The notes below the pieces were generated by a model. The model made no database searches. It was given only the letters and a program-made list of their open reading frames with translations, and was not told the DNA's origin. 64,000 bases of DNA from Rhodopseudomonas palustris HaA2 (lineage in GTDB: Bacteria; Pseudomonadota; Alphaproteobacteria; Rhizobiales; Xanthobacteraceae), in the NCBI RefSeq assembly GCF_000013365.1, contig NC_007778.1, positions 2,418,001 to 2,482,000 on the forward strand, in the 5' to 3' direction. Both the position numbers and the translations under genes were made by a program. Positions within the stretch are counted from its first letter, which is position 1. Every line of letters begins with the position of its first letter. Of this stretch, positions 60,991-64,000 are shown piece after piece.

Positions 60991-61004
60991 CGCCACGCGC
61001 TTCT

Positions 61005-61122
61005 TCCCGTCATTCCGGGGCGCTCGCGCAGCGAGCGAACCCGGAATCCCGAGCTGTTCATCGCGCGGCATTCCCAACCTCGAGATTCCGGGTTCGCGCC
61101 TGACGGCGCGCCCCGGAATGAC
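61005..61122. repeat. Palindromic intergenic repeat (CATTCCGGGGCGC type)
   Basis: CCGTCATTCCGGGGCGC ... GCGAACCCGGAATCCCGAG and its inverted counterpart CTCGAGATTCCGGGTTCGC ... GCGCCCCGGAATGACGG. Same family as the array around the IS110 element, but a single uninterrupted copy. Confidence 0.9.
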
Positions 61123-61242
61123 GGTGCTTAGCGAGAGGCACTCGCCAGCCTTATTAACCCCTCATTAACCATACCGGCCGCACCGTGGCAGCCGGTGTCA
61201 CGCGCGAGTCTCACCGCAGCTCGGGGAGCAGGGTCCTCCATC

Positions 61243-62376
61243 ATGTCGGCCGAAATCGCCAGTTCCGCGGTCAGCCTCGTCGATCCGGCGCGGGCGAAGA
61301 TTGCCGGCGCGATCAAGCAGGCCTCGGGCTCGACCGGCGCCAGCTTCGAATATCTGCTCACCACCGCCAAGATGGAATCGAACTTCAATCCGCAGGCCGC
61401 GGCCTCGACCTCCTCGGCGAAGGGACTGTTCCAGTTCATCGACCAGACCTGGCTCGGCACCGTGAAAGAGGCCGGCGGCCAGCTCGGCTATGGCGACTAT
61501 GCGGATGCGATCAGCAAATCGGCGTCCGGGAGCTACTCCGTCAGCGATCCGGCGACGCGCCAGGCGATCATGGATCTGCGCAACGATCCGGTGGTGAGTT
61601 CGGCGATGGCCGGCGCGCTGACGCAGTCCAACAGCTTCAAGCTGACCGGCGCGCTCGGCCGGCGGCCGTCCGACTCCGAACTCTACATGGCGCATTTCAT
61701 GGGCGTCGGCGGCGCGTCCAAACTGATCAGCGCCGCGCAGGACACGCCCAACGCCAGCGCCGCGGCGATGTTTCCCAACGCCGCCGCCGCCAACCAGTCG
61801 ATCTTCTACGACCGCTCGGGCAACGCCCGCAGCGTGGCGCAGGTCTACGACAATCTGAACAGCCGCTACAATGCGGCGGCGAATTCGTCCGCGACGCAGA
61901 CCGCGCTGGCCTCGGCCGGCGGGACCGCCTCCGTCAGTGGTGCGGCGATGGTGCTGGCCTCCGCGCGGTCGGTCGACAACGCCGCCTATCTGTCGAGCTT
62001 CCCCGACGCCCGCACCGTCGAGGCGGTCGGCGCGGTGTCGTCGGTCGATGCGACGGCGTCGTCGACCCGACAGTCCGCCGAGCCGATGTTCCGCACGCTG
62101 TTTCTCGGCGGCGACCGCAGCGAGCCGGTGTCGCCGGCGGTGCGCGAATTGTGGAGCAACGCCACCGGCGCATCGAGCACCTCGACCGACGCCGCCTCGC
62201 GCGCGGCGACGTCGGGCGCCTCCAGCACCACGATGTCCTACGCGCCGGCCGCCGCGACCGCGCCGACCGATTTCGGCCTGGTGGATCCATCCGCCGCGCT
62301 GTCCACCACCCCCAATATCCGCCCGCCGCGCACCCTCGATTTGTTCAGCGACCGCAACGGTACCTACGCGAGCTGA
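61243..62376 (+). CDS. Lytic transglycosylase (SLT)-domain protein
   Basis: A 377-aa protein. Residues 35-170 are an SLT domain with catalytic Glu45 in TAKMESNFNPQA and the following SSAKGLFQFIDQTW. The C-terminal half is Ser/Thr/Ala-rich and low complexity. No signal peptide is visible, so export may use another route, for example flagellar-type. ATG 61243 with GGGGAG upstream. Expected action: peptidoglycan strand cleavage. Confidence 0.9.
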   Translation: MSAEIASSAVSLVDPARAKIAGAIKQASGSTGASFEYLLTTAKMESNFNPQAAASTSSAKGLFQFIDQTWLGTVKEAGGQLGYGDYADAISKSASGSYSVSDPATRQAIMDLRNDPVVSSAMAGALTQSNSFKLTGALGRRPSDSELYMAHFMGVGGASKLISAAQDTPNASAAAMFPNAAAANQSIFYDRSGNARSVAQVYDNLNSRYNAAANSSATQTALASAGGTASVSGAAMVLASARSVDNAAYLSSFPDARTVEAVGAVSSVDATASSTRQSAEPMFRTLFLGGDRSEPVSPAVRELWSNATGASSTSTDAASRAATSGASSTTMSYAPAAATAPTDFGLVDPSAALSTTPNIRPPRTLDLFSDRNGTYAS

Positions 62377-62429
62377 TCGCAGCAGCAGCGGCGCTTCATC
62401 TGAATTCATCGCCGCACGCACCGAGCGAA

Positions 62430-63120
62430 CCTCTCCCCGCGCGCGGGGAGAGGTCGGCGCGCATCGCCAGATGCGTGCCGGGTGAGGGGGCGTCCCGACG
62501 CGGCCGAGCGATCGTATCGAACCAACGACCGTCCGCGCCGCAGCCGCCGCAGCCCCTCACCCCAACCCTCTCCCCGCAAGAGCGGGGCGAGGGAGTTCGC
62601 TGTGCGCGGGGCGAGGCGTTCGTTCAGCTTCGAAGCAGGACGCCGCGTCCTGCACCTCTCCCCGCGTGCGGGGAGAGGTCGGCGCGCATCGCCAGATGCG
62701 TGCCGGGTGAGGGGGCGTCTCGACGCGGCCGAGCGCTCGCCTTGAACTAACAACTCCCGCGCCGCAGCCGCCGCAGCCCCTCACCCCAACCCTCTCCCCG
62801 CAAGAGCGGGGCGAGGGAGTTCGCTGTGCGCGGGGCGAGGCGTTCGTTCAGCTTCGAAGCAGGACGCCGCGTCCTGCACCTCTCCCCGCGCGCGGGGAGA
62901 GGTCGGCGCGCATCGCCAGATGCGTGCCGGGTGAGGGGGCGTCTCGACGCGGCCGAGCGATCGTATCGAACTAACAACTCCCGCGTCGCAACCGCCGCAG
63001 CCCCTCACCCCAACCCTCTCCCCGCAAGAGCGGGGTGAGGGAGCTCGCTGTGCGCGGGGCGAGGCGTTCGTTCAACCGCGAACTGACGAGCGCTGATCCG
63101 GGTGAGGGGGCGTCTCACCG
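62430..63120. repeat. 224-225-bp direct-repeat array, 3 copies
   Basis: Copies start at 62430, 62655 and 62879. Each holds CCTCTCCCCGCGCGCGGGGA, GATGCGTGCCGGGTGAGGGG, CCCCTCACCCCAACCCTCTC and CGCAAGAGCGGGGCGAGGGA. Within each copy the CTCTCCCCG / CGGGGAGAG and GTGAGGGG / CCCCTCAC pairs form hairpins. The third copy degenerates after 63070. This fills most of the 1-kb gap after the SLT gene. Confidence 0.92.
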
Positions 63121-63183
63121 CGGCCGGGCGCGCCAGCAACTAACAACTCGCTTCAGCTCATCGAGCGACCAACTCGCCTCATC

Positions 63184-63240
63184 GTCATCCTGAGGAGCCC
63201 GGATTCGCTCGCAGAGCGTAGCCGGGCGTCTCGAAGGATG
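63184..63240. repeat. Partial palindromic intergenic repeat (GTCATCCTGAGG type)
   Basis: GTCATCCTGAGGAGCCCGGA ... GTCTCGAAGGATG, one half of the element seen complete at 55503-55624. Confidence 0.8.
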
Positions 63241-63453
63241 GCCGCGCGCTACCGATCGTTCGACGCGCAACTCATCGTCGCAACGAACGCCCTCGATCGC
63301 CTGCCGACCGGCGTGCGCGGATGTCCGAACGTTTCCGCCGTTAACGAAACAGCAACAAACCCAACCAGTTATGGTGAACCCTTTGTTAAGCGTCATGGTT
63401 TAGAAAGTGTGACGTTGGCATCGCGTCACGATGTCGTCGTTGCGTAAGCCGGA

Positions 63454-64000
63454 ATGCCCATGATCGTTCGGCAGTTCATCAGTTGGATACGTCACGCGCC
63501 CGCGGGCGAGCGTGCCGAGGCGACCCGGGCGCTGGCGCGGGCGTTTCTGGTCTCCGATCTTTCTCCCGCCGATCGCGCCGCCGCCGAAGGCGCGCTGCTG
63601 CTGATGCTGGACGACGTCTCGGCGCTGGTGCGCCAGACCATGGCGCAGGTGTTCTGCCGCAGCGCGCAGGCGCCGGCCGCGATCATTCGCGCGCTCGCCG
63701 CCGATCAGCCGTCGGTGGCGCTGCCGGTTCTGGAATTCTCGCCGCTGTTGATCGACGCCGATCTGGTCGACATCGTCGCCACCGGCGACGATCAGGTGCA
63801 ATGCGCGGTGGCGCGCCGGGTGCGGCTGCCGGCCGCGGTGTGCGCGGCGATCGCCGAGGTCGGCACCGCCGCCGCGGCGCTGGAGCTGATCGAAAATCCG
63901 CACGCCGAGCTGGCGCCGTTCTCGTGGGACCGCATCGTCGAGCGCCACGGCCATCTCGCCGCGATCCGCGAGTCGATGCTGGTGCTGGAGGATCTGCCGG
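63454..64000 (+). CDS. DUF2336 family protein, 3' end outside the window
   Basis: The first 182 codons of a DUF2336 protein: RQFISWIRHAPAGERAEATR, SDLSPADRAAAEGALL, then HEAT-like helices (ALAADQPSVALPVLEFSPLL, DADLVDIVATGDDQVQ). The family is typical of alphaproteobacteria; function unknown. No stop is reached by the end of the window. ATG 63454 or the in-frame ATG 63460 could be the start. Confidence 0.85.
   Translation, partial: MPMIVRQFISWIRHAPAGERAEATRALARAFLVSDLSPADRAAAEGALLLMLDDVSALVRQTMAQVFCRSAQAPAAIIRALAADQPSVALPVLEFSPLLIDADLVDIVATGDDQVQCAVARRVRLPAAVCAAIAEVGTAAAALELIENPHAELAPFSWDRIVERHGHLAAIRESMLVLEDLP

Noticed and set aside
62430-63120. Possible CRISPR array
   Set aside because: Units are 224 bp long and nearly identical throughout, with no alternation of short repeats and unique spacers, and no cas genes nearby.

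Overview
The window reads as chromosome of a GC-rich alphaproteobacterium of the Nitrobacteraceae (Bradyrhizobiaceae), most like Rhodopseudomonas palustris. Support: an alphaproteobacterial porin and a small Omp25-like barrel protein, a bacteriophytochrome fused to a GGDEF domain, a BTLCP-type transglutaminase-like peptidase, PilZ, HWE-kinase and DUF3126/DUF3750/DUF2336 proteins, and many palindromic intergenic repeats with CCTGAGG/CCTCAGG or CATTCCGGGG cores. The species is an inference from gene content; no 16S rRNA is present.

Layout. 1-5 kb: an amidase (cut by the window edge) overlapping an M20 amidohydrolase, a tRNA-Leu(TAA), a Fic protein with a palindrome at its start, a GNAT and a glycosyltransferase. 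5-13 kb: housekeeping and hypothetical genes, including an FAD monooxygenase, cysE and a gamma-carbonic anhydrase. 13-19 kb: envelope genes (Gly-rich secreted protein, porin, MarR, Omp25-like protein, BTLCP). 18.7-25.9 kb: signalling (PilZ, hybrid kinase, Crp-like regulator, PAS protein), a rhomboid protease and a CBS protein. 25.9-27.7 kb: an IS110-family element inserted in an array of 171-174 bp repeats. 27.7-37.5 kb: patatin, secreted protein, FixK/FNR-like regulator, HWE kinase, PAS-GGDEF-EAL protein, caspase-like protein with SH3 domains, nitroreductase.

38.4-42 kb holds a tyrosinase / HEAT-like / SCO1-like operon. It lies between the intact 3' end of thrS and a second, truncated copy of that 3' end, which is what a cassette inserted at the thrS terminus would leave. 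44.6-48.3 kb: bacteriophytochrome-GGDEF and an MFS transporter. 48.4-50.8 kb is visibly AT-richer. It encodes an unknown 277-aa protein overlapping a gene for a pentapeptide-repeat domain fused to an apparently complete FtsZ GTPase. This is the strongest candidate for an undescribed system. 51-64 kb: small conserved genes, cspA, a secreted lipase-like hydrolase, chrA, DUF3750, yidD, a ClpP-fold periplasmic protein, an IscU/SufU-like scaffold, folE, hisI, a lytic transglycosylase, a three-copy 224-bp repeat array and the start of a DUF2336 gene.

Two themes cut across the window. First, cyclic-di-GMP and light/redox signalling: two GGDEF proteins (one light-sensing, one with EAL), a double PilZ protein, two histidine kinases and two Crp/FNR regulators. 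Second, short tandem duplications of 14-18 bp at gene edges. Three of them span the stop codon (Omp25-like, patatin, caspase-like), and others sit at a start codon or just next to a gene.
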